Below, piece after piece: positions 27,115 through 35,911 of a stretch of 64,000 nt of DNA (positions are counted from its first letter, which is position 1; every line of letters begins with the position of its first letter). Source of the stretch: a virus; IMG/VR virus record IMGVR_UViG_3300027782_000029, positions 1 to 64,000 of that record; one strand, 5' to 3'. A program made the translations under genes and the position numbers. The notes under the pieces were generated by a model that was not told the origin of the DNA, ran no database searches, and saw nothing but the letters and a program-made list of their open reading frames with translations.

Positions 27115-29031
27115 TTAAAGTTTACGACGGCCCATAAGTGCATCTACGAATAGTTGCTCTGGAGCATTGATCACTTTTTCTTTGACTTCTTCTTCGCCAT
27201 TTCTATCTACAGTGATGACATTGTCTTCACCCTCGATAACTGCGATTTCAGAATCCATCTCCAACATATTGCTTCTTGCATTCTTTGCAGTCGGCATTTT
27301 TGCTAGATCTCTCAATGAATCGGCAAGTGATGAAGCACCTCTTGAAGCATGTTCTTCAATAAGCTCTTCTCTTACCTCATGTGACTCAACTCCAGCTGCA
27401 ATTTTTGCGTCAACAACTCTTTCAACAAGAGTTCTGTGCAATGCGCTTTTGAGCTTTTGATTTTCTTCTTCAAGTAAATGGAGTTTTTTCATTGAATCAT
27501 CAGCATCTTGCTCAGAGACTACATTGTTGTCAGTGAGCTCTACTTTTGAATCTTCATTTACTTTATTTTCTTCAGCGACTTCAGAACTAGATGATTCAAC
27601 TGCCTCTAAGGCAAGTTCTTCTACTGATTCTGAAACTACTGCAGATCCTATATTTTTCCAGGATTCATTTCCTGGTTCGCCAACTTCCATTTTTAGAGAA
27701 GAGCGAAGTTGCCATGCCCACTTCTTATGCTGATCATCACGCTCAGCAAGGAAGTTTGCAATACCCTGTTCGTTAGCTGCGTTAGCAACTGCAAAAGCTG
27801 CCATAACGCTAGCATTAACTGCATTGTTCTTTTCAAGAATTCCGGAAGCCAAACCCAATGCCTCAGTAATTATCATGTCATCTTTAAATGAAGAGTTCAT
27901 AACAGACTCAGTTAGTGTTCCTGGGAATGCTTGAATCTTTCTCATGTTTTCTGCAATTCTGTCAACTGAACCAATTGCGTCTTCATAGATATTTGAAAAC
28001 AATTCATGGTACTCGGTGAAGTCTTCGCCTTCAACGTTCCAATGTGCTCTGTGAGCTGCAAAGTAAAATACAATAGTATCATTAAGAACTTTTTGAAGAG
28101 CTACGGCAAGTGAATCGCCTTCTGCTTCTACTATAGTCTTTTCTGACTCTTCAGCCTTAACTGATTCTTCTGCTTCTGGAGCCTCAGTAGCAGGAGTTTC
28201 CTCAGCTACCTCTTCGGTCTCTGGTGCTGTTTCTGGATCTTCTTGCGATTGTTCTACTAAGCTTGAAGCTATTGCGGATAAGTCATTGCTAAGATCTTCA
28301 ACAGCTGCGAGGATATCCTCACTTTTAACATTTTTTTTCATATTTGAGTTCTCCTCATAGCTATTACTATCTTTGTTCTCATTAGATAGTAATGAGTTGT
28401 TGTTATTATTGTAATCTTCGCTCTCATGGATGGCTAGAGCTGTCAAAAATGCACCCTTAAGATGCAGGTAAAGTGGCTTAGATTCTTTCTTCTTCATACA
28501 ATTAAGAATTGATTCATTCTCTTCTACAGACACAATATCCTCTGTGTCCATATGAAGCACAAAGGCTGAACTCTTTGCGACCCAACCGTCTTGAGAGTCT
28601 TGAAGCGGTGTTCCATCATTAGGGTTGATAGCTCTAATGCTAGACTTTTGATCTGCAGGCTGGTTAACAAAAGAATACTCTTTAAAAGAAATATCTTGCA
28701 TGTCTGTAAAAGCAAGTTTACCTTTGTAGACTTGACCTCTCTTGTACTTAGAGACTGCTGGTCTTCCGCCCTCTGTCTCTTTTGCAAGATCATCTCCAGA
28801 GATTGAACACACTGCTTTGCCAGCTCTACCGCCAACTGAACCTGTTAAGTATCTTTTGTCAAGAACTTTTTGAATAGCTAACGGATCTGTTATTGCAATC
28901 TGCAAACGAACGAAAGAGCTACCATCAGCTTCTTTGTCCATCCTGGCTGCCATTACTCGACCCATTGGCTCTGAGTTTAAATCGTGATTTAATATAATTG
29001 GCTTTGGATATGGCTCAACCCATGACTGCAA
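27115..29031 (-). CDS. Prohead protease, Dps-like domain and scaffold fusion (main frame)
   Basis: The 638 codons from the nominal TTG 29031 encode: a prohead protease domain with His16 in PIILNHD and Ser65 in YLTGSVGG (residues 1-130); an acidic linker; a Dps/ferritin-like helical domain (about 305-446); and a Glu-rich, coiled-coil scaffold-like C-terminus (510-580). The Dps ligands H330, H342, D357 and E361 have the 12-15-4 spacing of Dps ferroxidase sites. The normal protease N-terminus lies in another frame (see 29063), so the full product needs a +1 shift at 29074. ATG 28341, with GAGGAG nine bases upstream, could start a 408-aa Dps-scaffold product, as Nu3 does in lambda gene C. Confidence 0.8.
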   Translation of the reverse strand: MQSWVEPYPKPIILNHDLNSEPMGRVMAARMDKEADGSSFVRLQIAITDPLAIQKVLDKRYLTGSVGGRAGKAVCSISGDDLAKETEGGRPAVSKYKRGQVYKGKLAFTDMQDISFKEYSFVNQPADQKSSIRAINPNDGTPLQDSQDGWVAKSSAFVLHMDTEDIVSVEENESILNCMKKKESKPLYLHLKGAFLTALAIHESEDYNNNNNSLLSNENKDSNSYEENSNMKKNVKSEDILAAVEDLSNDLSAIASSLVEQSQEDPETAPETEEVAEETPATEAPEAEESVKAEESEKTIVEAEGDSLAVALQKVLNDTIVFYFAAHRAHWNVEGEDFTEYHELFSNIYEDAIGSVDRIAENMRKIQAFPGTLTESVMNSSFKDDMIITEALGLASGILEKNNAVNASVMAAFAVANAANEQGIANFLAERDDQHKKWAWQLRSSLKMEVGEPGNESWKNIGSAVVSESVEELALEAVESSSSEVAEENKVNEDSKVELTDNNVVSEQDADDSMKKLHLLEEENQKLKSALHRTLVERVVDAKIAAGVESHEVREELIEEHASRGASSLADSLRDLAKMPTAKNARSNMLEMDSEIAVIEGEDNVITVDRNGEEEVKEKVINAPEQLFVDALMGRRKL

Positions 29032-29062
29032 AGCTTTTTCTAACTCAATTGCTGAGTAGTTA

Positions 29063-29077
29063 TTATAGTTTCCGTGT
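29063..29077 (-). other. +1 frameshift junction, ACA-CGG-AAA
   Basis: In the upstream frame the codons are ACA CGG AAA CTA TAA. Reading ACA, skipping C 29074 and continuing GGA AAC TAT restores the protease. The same ACGGAAA heptamer, with CGG in frame and a stop two to three codons later, marks the break in the exonuclease gene at 43813. Confidence 0.65.
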
Positions 29078-29209
29078 AAGACCTTCGTGAATAGCAGCGA
29101 CTTCTATAATAAGTCCCTGATTGGAGGCAACTGACTCTCCGAAGTTAAAATCTGTTTTAGAAAAATCTGGCAGTACAACTGTAAAATTTTCTGTGAAATC
29201 AAATGCCAT
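29063..29209 (-). CDS. N-terminal segment of prohead protease in another frame
   Basis: ATG 29209 (GGAG upstream) starts a 48-codon frame whose product ends IIEVAAIHEGLT-RKL. In prohead proteases a strand of this kind is followed by G-x-N-x-x-x-Y and then SWVEPYPKP. That continuation, GNYNNYSAIELEKALQSW, is present one base further on in the frame of the main gene. Skipping C 29074 joins the two into a 697-aa protein. Otherwise this piece would end at TAA 29063 and be useless. The break is a genuine mutation, a programmed +1 shift or a sequencing error. Confidence 0.7.
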   Translation of the reverse strand: MAFDFTENFTVVLPDFSKTDFNFGESVASNQGLIIEVAAIHEGLTRKL

Positions 29210-29295
29210 TAACATCTCCATGCTGATATGGTTTTTTCTCGTTGTTATTAATAGTAAGTTCCTTTTATACCATTAAACAATTTTATATAAAGATA

Positions 29296-30075
29296 TCATA
29301 TTTTTATATGGTTTTCAAATAAAATAGATTCTCTTGTGTCACCAGATTTAGCTAGGTGCTGTAACATCTCTTCGTGCATAACATGCAAAGCATAAATGTA
29401 TGAAGCACTGTAAAGATTAAGGCCTTTTTGCTTAGCTTCTAGGCTCCAACCAAGATCTTCACCTTGCGAATGAACCGTATAGTTTACTGACTCATATGCT
29501 TTTTTAGACATCATTTTTGCTGCCATAATTACGTCAGATTTAAAATAAGTACCAAGTGGATAATCTTTTCTGCGATAAGCTCTTCCGTCATCTTCATCTG
29601 ACCAAGTCATTACGCTTGGGTAATCTACTCCAACTGGAGTCATAAACATCAATGGACTAACTGCGTCTGCCCCTTCTTTTATGTGATTGATTAGAAGCTC
29701 TATCGTTGCAGGATTTTTTAATATTATATCAGAATCAAGACTAAAATAATATTGAGGCTTAACTTCTCTTACTCTATCAAGTATATGATTTCTCAGTGAT
29801 ACCATATTAAAATACTTTGACATTGTCCACTGTCTTGAGTTTTTTTGATGCTCAAAATGTGGTATGTCAGATCTTTCATGCACTTCAAAGAATGGAATTT
29901 CTGGATGTTGATTTCGCCATGCTGATAAGATATTTTTTATATTAACATCATCTGGCGATGTTTCAAAAATAAAACCTATCTCATCTAATGGAATAGATTG
30001 TCTTTCTAGAGCTGAAGCCCATAGTGGAAATATCCAATCTCTTTTATATATTGGACAGCCTATTAGTACTTTCAT
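29296..30075 (-). CDS. GT-A type glycosyltransferase
   Basis: A 259-aa protein beginning with a KVLIGCPIYKRD Rossmann-like strand and loop and carrying a YYFSLDSDIIL segment (about residues 108-118) with the DSD metal-binding motif of GT-A glycosyltransferases. A GEDLGWSLEAKQKG segment near residue 205 resembles the acceptor-side ED motif. It transfers a sugar from a nucleotide-sugar. It lies between the portal-linked gene and the protease gene, so the target is probably a capsid or tail protein. Donor and acceptor are unknown. Confidence 0.8.
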   Translation of the reverse strand: MKVLIGCPIYKRDWIFPLWASALERQSIPLDEIGFIFETSPDDVNIKNILSAWRNQHPEIPFFEVHERSDIPHFEHQKNSRQWTMSKYFNMVSLRNHILDRVREVKPQYYFSLDSDIILKNPATIELLINHIKEGADAVSPLMFMTPVGVDYPSVMTWSDEDDGRAYRRKDYPLGTYFKSDVIMAAKMMSKKAYESVNYTVHSQGEDLGWSLEAKQKGLNLYSASYIYALHVMHEEMLQHLAKSGDTRESILFENHIKI

Positions 30076-30076
30076 T

Positions 30077-30397
30077 TTATTCCGAAATTGTTGTCGTTTC
30101 TTCTTTTGAAACAGGCTTTTTAACTACAGGCTTTTTAGCTTCTTCAACTTCTATTGGCTTAATCTCTTCTACTTTTTCTTGGACTTCTACAACAGTAGGT
30201 GCGACAATGACAATTTCCTCATCTTCATCATCTTGCATCATTAAGCTAAGAATTTCTGCAAAGGCGTCCACAATAGTCACTAACACTTCAAGAGCAAGAC
30301 GTGTTTGACCATTGTTGACTGCAACTCTAAATCCGTCAATTGCATTTTCTTCTTGAAGATATCTTTTTGATTCTTCCGATTCAATTATTAAAGTCAT
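30077..30397 (-). CDS. Small acidic head protein, unknown
   Basis: A 106-aa protein with a helical N-terminal domain containing NNGQTRLALEVL and an acidic, then Lys/Glu/Val-rich flexible tail from residue 55. Its start overlaps the portal stop by four bases. Between portal and protease this could be a head-core component. The family is not certain. Confidence 0.6.
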   Translation of the reverse strand: MTLIIESEESKRYLQEENAIDGFRVAVNNGQTRLALEVLVTIVDAFAEILSLMMQDDEDEEIVIVAPTVVEVQEKVEEIKPIEVEEAKKPVVKKPVSKEETTTISE

Positions 30398-32106
30398 TGT
30401 TTATCCTCATTGATTGTGGGTTCTTGTTTTTCGACTTTAGTTTGTTCAACTAATTCATCTACTACAACTATATTATACTGTTCTTCCAACAAATTTTCAA
30501 CTAATCCTAGCCAAGCATTATCTGATCTCTTAATGTTTGGAGAAGTTCTTCTTCCTGACTGGTTCTGAGGCCTTATTGTATTTCCAGCCCCTCTTCTTCC
30601 CGAAGCAAGATTTGACTGACCTTTTGAAGCAGGCTGTTGCTTATCGCCATCTTTAGCTAAGTCAACTGGCTGTTGACCTTGAGTAACTTTTGTTAGTTTT
30701 GCTTGAGCTTTAGATTGAATTTCTGATTGAGCTTTTGCAATTTCAATCTGCACCTTGCCCTGAATTGAATTATACAACTCATCCAATTCAACTTCTGGAT
30801 CAATACTTAATTGAGTTCTAGCTTCACTTAGCGTGATTAAGGAGTTAACATATTTTTGTATTATATGTGTTTCTTTCTTAACTTGTGTATCAACGTCTAT
30901 CTCATTGAACTTAAAATAACATCTATCAGAAACACTAGACTCATATGGATTGACTAATGGATCAAAACCACCTTCAAATAAAAGCTCATTAAATATATGA
31001 ACTCTTACCATCTCTGCAAATTGTTTTTGGAACTGCTTAATCTTGTCGTACAGGGCTGTGTCAAGTCTTTCTGACATAGACCTATTTCCGCCACCCATAC
31101 TCATTCCAAGGTGGTGAGGGGCAACACCAAGACCTATAGCAACTCTTTCCTTAAAGTGATCTATATAAGCTGACGCATCTAGCGATGATCCATTTGCACC
31201 TATGACATCAACGTTATGCCTAAATGGAAGAATCAATCCACCTTCTGCTCTAAGATTTTCAATCTCAAAAGCAGCTTGATCAATTTCTTCTGGCTCTGCT
31301 GGTTGATCTGCCGTACCAATAGTATATTTATATAAAGGAAATAGTTCTCTATGTACCAAGTTTTGAATGTCTTCTTCTATCTGACGAAGAGCAACAACGT
31401 CATCTAGAACATTAGAAAGGAAAGGTGTACCAAAAGCTCTGCCTGGTTTTCTTTCAAAAAATAAATGTATTACTCTATCTGCATTCCAGACTGGATCTCT
31501 GTTTGTTGGAGCATAAGTCAAAGGATTTGTTCTTTGCATATACTGCTTAGGCTTATTGAATTTATCTCTTAATATTCTTGTCTGCTCAGTTGGTATAAGG
31601 TAGTATCCAACTACTGGTTGAGCTCCGCTAATTGCCTCAATCTTTGTAGGAAAGTACTCAGAAAGATCTGCTCTAGCTTTAACGATAAATACGTTAGCAA
31701 ACTTAAAAAGCTGATCTGACAAATCGACAAGGAAATCTAAAAATGGACGCTTCATAGCCATTTCCATATAATCTATTCTCTGATATAGGTATGCAACAGC
31801 TTCTGGATTTTCTCCAACTATTTGCCAACCTTCTTTCCAGAATAGGTCCTTATACTTTGCCATTGCCTGCTTGACATAAGAGTCAGTGTCTATAGCCTGT
31901 ATAATTCTGTCAAAGTTGTATGGTGCAGGCTCAAAGTTACTTCTACCAGTGTAGTAATAATTTGTGCCTCTATAACCCAAAGCAAGAGCAGCTACTCGCA
32001 TGCTCTTGGATAGGCCATTCATTTCATCTGGGCTTAGCTGTGCTGCAGCAAAGTCTAGTTCTTCGACTTGGTTATTTGAAAAAGGTAAATACTTACTTAG
32101 GGCCAT
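30394..32106 (-). CDS. Portal protein
   Basis: A 570-aa protein with the features of phage portals: a WNADRVIHLFFERK strand near residues 205-220, a following GTPFLSNVLDDV helix, a VAIGLGVAPHHLGMSMGGG segment (about 325-345) of the tunnel region, and a C-terminal low-complexity Gln/Ser tail with a basic patch. The dodecameric portal is the DNA gate of the capsid and the docking ring of terminase and neck. It lies 5.4 kb downstream of the terminase gene, with fibre-type genes in between, an unusual spacing. Confidence 0.85.
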   Translation of the reverse strand: MALSKYLPFSNNQVEELDFAAAQLSPDEMNGLSKSMRVAALALGYRGTNYYYTGRSNFEPAPYNFDRIIQAIDTDSYVKQAMAKYKDLFWKEGWQIVGENPEAVAYLYQRIDYMEMAMKRPFLDFLVDLSDQLFKFANVFIVKARADLSEYFPTKIEAISGAQPVVGYYLIPTEQTRILRDKFNKPKQYMQRTNPLTYAPTNRDPVWNADRVIHLFFERKPGRAFGTPFLSNVLDDVVALRQIEEDIQNLVHRELFPLYKYTIGTADQPAEPEEIDQAAFEIENLRAEGGLILPFRHNVDVIGANGSSLDASAYIDHFKERVAIGLGVAPHHLGMSMGGGNRSMSERLDTALYDKIKQFQKQFAEMVRVHIFNELLFEGGFDPLVNPYESSVSDRCYFKFNEIDVDTQVKKETHIIQKYVNSLITLSEARTQLSIDPEVELDELYNSIQGKVQIEIAKAQSEIQSKAQAKLTKVTQGQQPVDLAKDGDKQQPASKGQSNLASGRRGAGNTIRPQNQSGRRTSPNIKRSDNAWLGLVENLLEEQYNIVVVDELVEQTKVEKQEPTINEDKQ

Positions 32107-32142
32107 AGCGGTTTTGTACTCCAGGAATAGGTTTTATCACTG

Positions 32143-32149
32143 TATAGTA
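32143..32149 (-). promoter_or_regulatory. TACTATA element upstream of portal gene
   Basis: TACTATA on the minus strand in the 63-base gap before the portal gene, 37 bases from the start codon and inside a CTGTACTATACAG palindrome. Candidate late promoter or operator. Confidence 0.3.
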
Positions 32150-32169
32150 CAGTTTATGTTGATTTATTT

Positions 32170-32379
32170 TCAGCTTTGAATGCCGGCGTCTTCAAAGGTC
32201 TTCTTAAGGATGATCTGCTTTACGGCTTCAATCCAAAAAATTGTCTCTGGCTCTGAGAAATCGCTCTTGTAAGCAAGGTTCTGATTGCTAATTTCAATGA
32301 CAACCTGAAACTTCTTTGTCTCTGCGTCAACATCTACTTCTGGGGTTACTACTTCTGGGGTTACTTTTTGTTTTGACAT
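32170..32379 (-). CDS. 69-aa protein, unknown
   Basis: A short charged protein with a flexible Val/Thr/Pro-rich N-terminus (repeated PEV) and an alpha/beta remainder. Its start overlaps the upstream stop by one base. It sits before the portal gene. No family recognised. Confidence 0.5.
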   Translation of the reverse strand: MSKQKVTPEVVTPEVDVDAETKKFQVVIEISNQNLAYKSDFSEPETIFWIEAVKQIILKKTFEDAGIQS

Positions 32380-32570
32380 TATTTTACTTTCTTTACTGTT
32401 TCTGTTGGAACCTCAAAATCATCTTTTACAGATGCGGTTTGAAGCTGTTGGATTTGTAGTGACAATTGTTTAACAGTGGCTTCTTTTACCACTAGCTCAG
32501 TTATCAACTGAGAAACTTTTTCTTGAAATGTTTGAATAATTAGATTTACATCTAAGTTAGACTCTTGCAT
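32379..32570 (-). CDS. 63-aa coiled-coil protein, unknown
   Basis: A helical protein with a heptad-like pattern over about residues 8-48 and a basic C-terminus. Preceded by AGGAGA. Coupled by overlap to the 69-aa gene. Could be a small oligomeric virion or assembly factor. Confidence 0.5.
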   Translation of the reverse strand: MQESNLDVNLIIQTFQEKVSQLITELVVKEATVKQLSLQIQQLQTASVKDDFEVPTETVKKVK

Positions 32571-32615
32571 TGCTTCTCCTAATATAGAAATTACTTGTAG
32601 AGTATATCACTTGCT

Positions 32616-34952
32616 TTACTGTGCTGCAAGTTGTGCTTCTAAATATTCAACTCTTTCAATAAGATTCTGGAATGAACTTATCAATAATGCCGTTGCTTCG
32701 TCTTTTCTCCAGTTTACTGGTTCAAAATATAGTTCATTATTCAAATCCTCTAGTGTCATTAACTCATCTGCGCTACGCTTTCTTCCCTCATCAGTAAATC
32801 CATACTGAGATAATTCTGGAGCGTCTTTTGCTACTTCTTCCGCTATTAGTCCATAGTGATAATCCAACTGTTTAACTTGATAAGAAAAATCTGTGTCATG
32901 CTTTATATTTTTTTTAAAAGTATATTTAACAACGTTAACTTTTTTTAAAATATTTATTGACTCTTGTGATGATATATTTAATACGTTTTCTTTGTATTTA
33001 AGACTTGAACTATCTCTAGATAGCACGTATTTACCTTTATTTGGTGATGGTTCCCAAAATCTTGCGACTCCTCCACTGCCACTTGTTGTTGTATCATCAA
33101 ACCAAATATCATTACCAGATCCTGTTAAGGCACTGCCTCTCATTACCAGATCAGAGTTAATGTACATGTTGTATTGAGTCGTATCAGTGCCCGTGTCGTC
33201 TGCTAGGTTAATCTCTAGGTGCCTTTTTTGACTCCATGCACCGTTAAGAAACTTAGCTGGCTCTAATACCACAGCTTCTGGGATGGTTCCGACAGCTGCC
33301 CTATATCTTACATTTAACGCACCGTCTACATTTCCTATTTTTGTTTCTTTTCCTAATGCACTTAATATCCAAATTTGTCCAGAGGTACTTCCACCAGTAC
33401 CGTCAGCTCTGATTTGCAGTCCTAAATCATTCGTAGATCCTGTTGCATATACGTTGTTGGTAAAAGTGTTACCAGATCCATCTACCCTAAATAAATTGTT
33501 AGTACTATTAAAAGTTGAACCATTAATTGTTGAAGCACTGACAGTGCCAGTAAATGTTGCTGATCCATCTGAGTTAATCGCAACAGTATTTGTACCAGCA
33601 GCATTGTAAGCTTTTAGCCCACCAGAGTCTAAAAGTATTCTAGCTCCAGTTGTAGCGTTGTTGATGTTGACGCTATTTAGATTAATTGTACCAGTTGTTA
33701 TTACTCCACCAGAAATGCTAGTAACATTAGCATTTACTCCAGCTGGTTGAACAGCTGTTGCTCCAGTTGCTGCATTGCTAACAACCGTTGAAGCAGCTGT
33801 TGATCCTATAGTTACAGTTCCATCAATTGTTAGCGTAGTTCCGTCATAATATAGCTTACTTCCTATGGAAAATTTATTTGCGGATACACCGTCAGCTGTA
33901 TTATAGCCAACAAAAAATGGAGAATTTTTATAACCAGTTCCACCAAACTGTAAAGTATTTGTTCCTATTGTCAATCCACCAGCGGTTGAACCACTTATAG
34001 TTGCATTGGTTGTAATTGCTCCAGTGACTGTGAGAGTATTATTGTCCCACTGCATATAGTTTGTAGAGTTTCCAACTTTTAATAAAGATCCACCAGTAGC
34101 TCCACCAGTTGGATTAAAAGAAAGCTGATTAGTCGCATCTCCTACAACGAATTCTGAATTACCTGCACTATTTGCAGAGTTTCTTGCCCATCTATTATTT
34201 GCGTTGATAAAAATAGAATTAGCAGACAGCGTTCCTCTAATTGAGGCAGCATCAAACTCTGCAGTTCCGTCTCCTTTAATTATCCAACCTTGACCAACTC
34301 CTACTCCTCCAGTTACGTAGTTCGAAGATCTTAATACTGCTGTTCCGTTAGGAGGAGTGTAAGAAGTTTGTATGCCTGGTTGGGTAAGGATAATTTCGTG
34401 TGCACCGATTGTTCCAGCTGTTATCTTTGCAGCAGTCAGATCTTGAATAAATTGACTTTCAATTAATTGCGTAGTTGCATTGGCAGAGGCAGAGGAAAAA
34501 GCTCCTGCATTTCCTGCAGTATTTACAGCTCTCACCTTAGCCTTGTAGACAACGTTAGTTAGAGTACTTCCAACTAAGGTTGTATTTTCAAGGTCAGAAA
34601 TAACAACAAGATTAGACTTTGTTATTCCAGAAACCATAGCTCCATCTGTTGTTGTGGATGCTCTTGCCTTTAAGGCTGTTTCAGTAACATCACTTGCTAG
34701 ATATATCTTATACTCATAATAATCAAGATCAACCATTGACGCATGATTGAACCTGAGCATTGCAGACTTAAAGTTGGCTGCCAACAAAACGCCAGTAATA
34801 CTAGATGGGCTGGATACAACGCCTGGAGTCTGAACTCTTATTGTATCTGGAATAGCATCAATAGCAGATATCTCTGTATTCTTTGGCTTTAAACTAAATA
34901 GATAATTAGTTGCTGGTTTTAATCCAGTTATAGTTTTTTTAATTGTTGCCAT
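32616..34952 (-). CDS. Tail fibre/spike with C-terminal S74-type chaperone domain
   Basis: A 778-aa protein. The N-terminus (1-150) has fibronectin type III character (GLKPATNYLFSLKP; YKAKVRAVNTAGN). A long Thr/Gly/Asn-rich shaft with repeated (V/I)T-G-T strands follows. The last 110 residues match the intramolecular chaperone (peptidase S74) domain, with SSLKYKENV at the autocleavage region and the YHYGLIAEEVAKDAPEL motif. Such domains trimerise the fibre and then cut themselves off. The usual SD at the cleavage site is SS here, and the Ser and following Lys appear retained. A terminal coiled coil closes the protein. Confidence 0.8.
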   Translation of the reverse strand: MATIKKTITGLKPATNYLFSLKPKNTEISAIDAIPDTIRVQTPGVVSSPSSITGVLLAANFKSAMLRFNHASMVDLDYYEYKIYLASDVTETALKARASTTTDGAMVSGITKSNLVVISDLENTTLVGSTLTNVVYKAKVRAVNTAGNAGAFSSASANATTQLIESQFIQDLTAAKITAGTIGAHEIILTQPGIQTSYTPPNGTAVLRSSNYVTGGVGVGQGWIIKGDGTAEFDAASIRGTLSANSIFINANNRWARNSANSAGNSEFVVGDATNQLSFNPTGGATGGSLLKVGNSTNYMQWDNNTLTVTGAITTNATISGSTAGGLTIGTNTLQFGGTGYKNSPFFVGYNTADGVSANKFSIGSKLYYDGTTLTIDGTVTIGSTAASTVVSNAATGATAVQPAGVNANVTSISGGVITTGTINLNSVNINNATTGARILLDSGGLKAYNAAGTNTVAINSDGSATFTGTVSASTINGSTFNSTNNLFRVDGSGNTFTNNVYATGSTNDLGLQIRADGTGGSTSGQIWILSALGKETKIGNVDGALNVRYRAAVGTIPEAVVLEPAKFLNGAWSQKRHLEINLADDTGTDTTQYNMYINSDLVMRGSALTGSGNDIWFDDTTTSGSGGVARFWEPSPNKGKYVLSRDSSSLKYKENVLNISSQESINILKKVNVVKYTFKKNIKHDTDFSYQVKQLDYHYGLIAEEVAKDAPELSQYGFTDEGRKRSADELMTLEDLNNELYFEPVNWRKDEATALLISSFQNLIERVEYLEAQLAAQ

Positions 34953-35909
34953 TTAAGTTATTGTCCCTGTTGTGCTAAAAATTATTCCTTCGTATATTTC
35001 TTCATCTTCTAGTTCTAAGTTATAGTTTTTATTAAAAGAATATTGATTAATTTTAAAATCTTTATCAGAAGAGTTAATATTTTTTTTGTCTAATATTTCT
35101 ATCTCAAAAGAAAACGATCCATATAGATCTTCGTAAGAAGTTAATATATCTAAAGTTCTAATATCAATAGAAAATATTACTTCATCTTCAAGAGTAGTAG
35201 AATTATATAGATCAATCTCTTGTGATTTAACTTCCATTTGACCAGTGGTGGTCAAGGATGTTTTGTTAATCTTTATGGATATTATTCCAGAGCTAGGAGT
35301 TTTTTGTCCATTAATTTTTAATAGTGGACCGCTAAAAGATCCAAGAACTCTATTTCCAGGAGTGTTGCTTTTTTGATTTTGCCAAGAACCATCTCCAGGA
35401 ATAAACGAAACTGCGGAGATTCTAGAGTTTGTACTATCTGCTTTTACTACATTAGAATAATAGTTAACAGCGTTTGCCCCTTGTGCTATAAAGTTTGCAC
35501 CATTAGGATTAGCAGTCTGATAATACGAACCATCTGTTAACTGCATATACTGGATATTATCATTATGATAGTAAACATAATAATTGCCCGCAGGAACTGA
35601 TCCAGAAGACGCTTCGGTCAAAGCTTTAAAGCATAGGTTTGTATCGGAATCTATAATGCTATAAGTTAATCTATTAGTTGTATCGGTTTCGTAGACAACT
35701 ACATAAGAGTCGTCATCAAATCCAACATCTATTGATCCGTCTTGCTTTTTCGAATAAACTCTACCTATGTTGACATCTTCCATTGAAACATAGATCCAGT
35801 CTCCAACTTTTAAATTTTCTGATGCAGCACTAAAAGCAATCTTTCTTCTTACAGCTGGGTAAGCAACAGCTGGAGGTGTTGCATTTGATGTGTAGTTAAA
35901 CCATGCCAT
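34953..35909 (-). CDS. Structural protein of the fibre module, unknown
   Basis: A 318-aa beta-rich protein, rich in Tyr, Ser and Asn. It begins with a hydrophobic AWFNY segment and has a likely beta-barrel part (WIYVSMEDVNIGRVYSK) at residues 40-60. It is the immediate upstream neighbour of the S74 fibre. A baseplate wedge, fibre-connector or fibre role is likely but not shown. Confidence 0.55.
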   Translation of the reverse strand: MAWFNYTSNATPPAVAYPAVRRKIAFSAASENLKVGDWIYVSMEDVNIGRVYSKKQDGSIDVGFDDDSYVVVYETDTTNRLTYSIIDSDTNLCFKALTEASSGSVPAGNYYVYYHNDNIQYMQLTDGSYYQTANPNGANFIAQGANAVNYYSNVVKADSTNSRISAVSFIPGDGSWQNQKSNTPGNRVLGSFSGPLLKINGQKTPSSGIISIKINKTSLTTTGQMEVKSQEIDLYNSTTLEDEVIFSIDIRTLDILTSYEDLYGSFSFEIEILDKKNINSSDKDFKINQYSFNKNYNLELEDEEIYEGIIFSTTGTIT

Positions 35910-35911
35910 AG

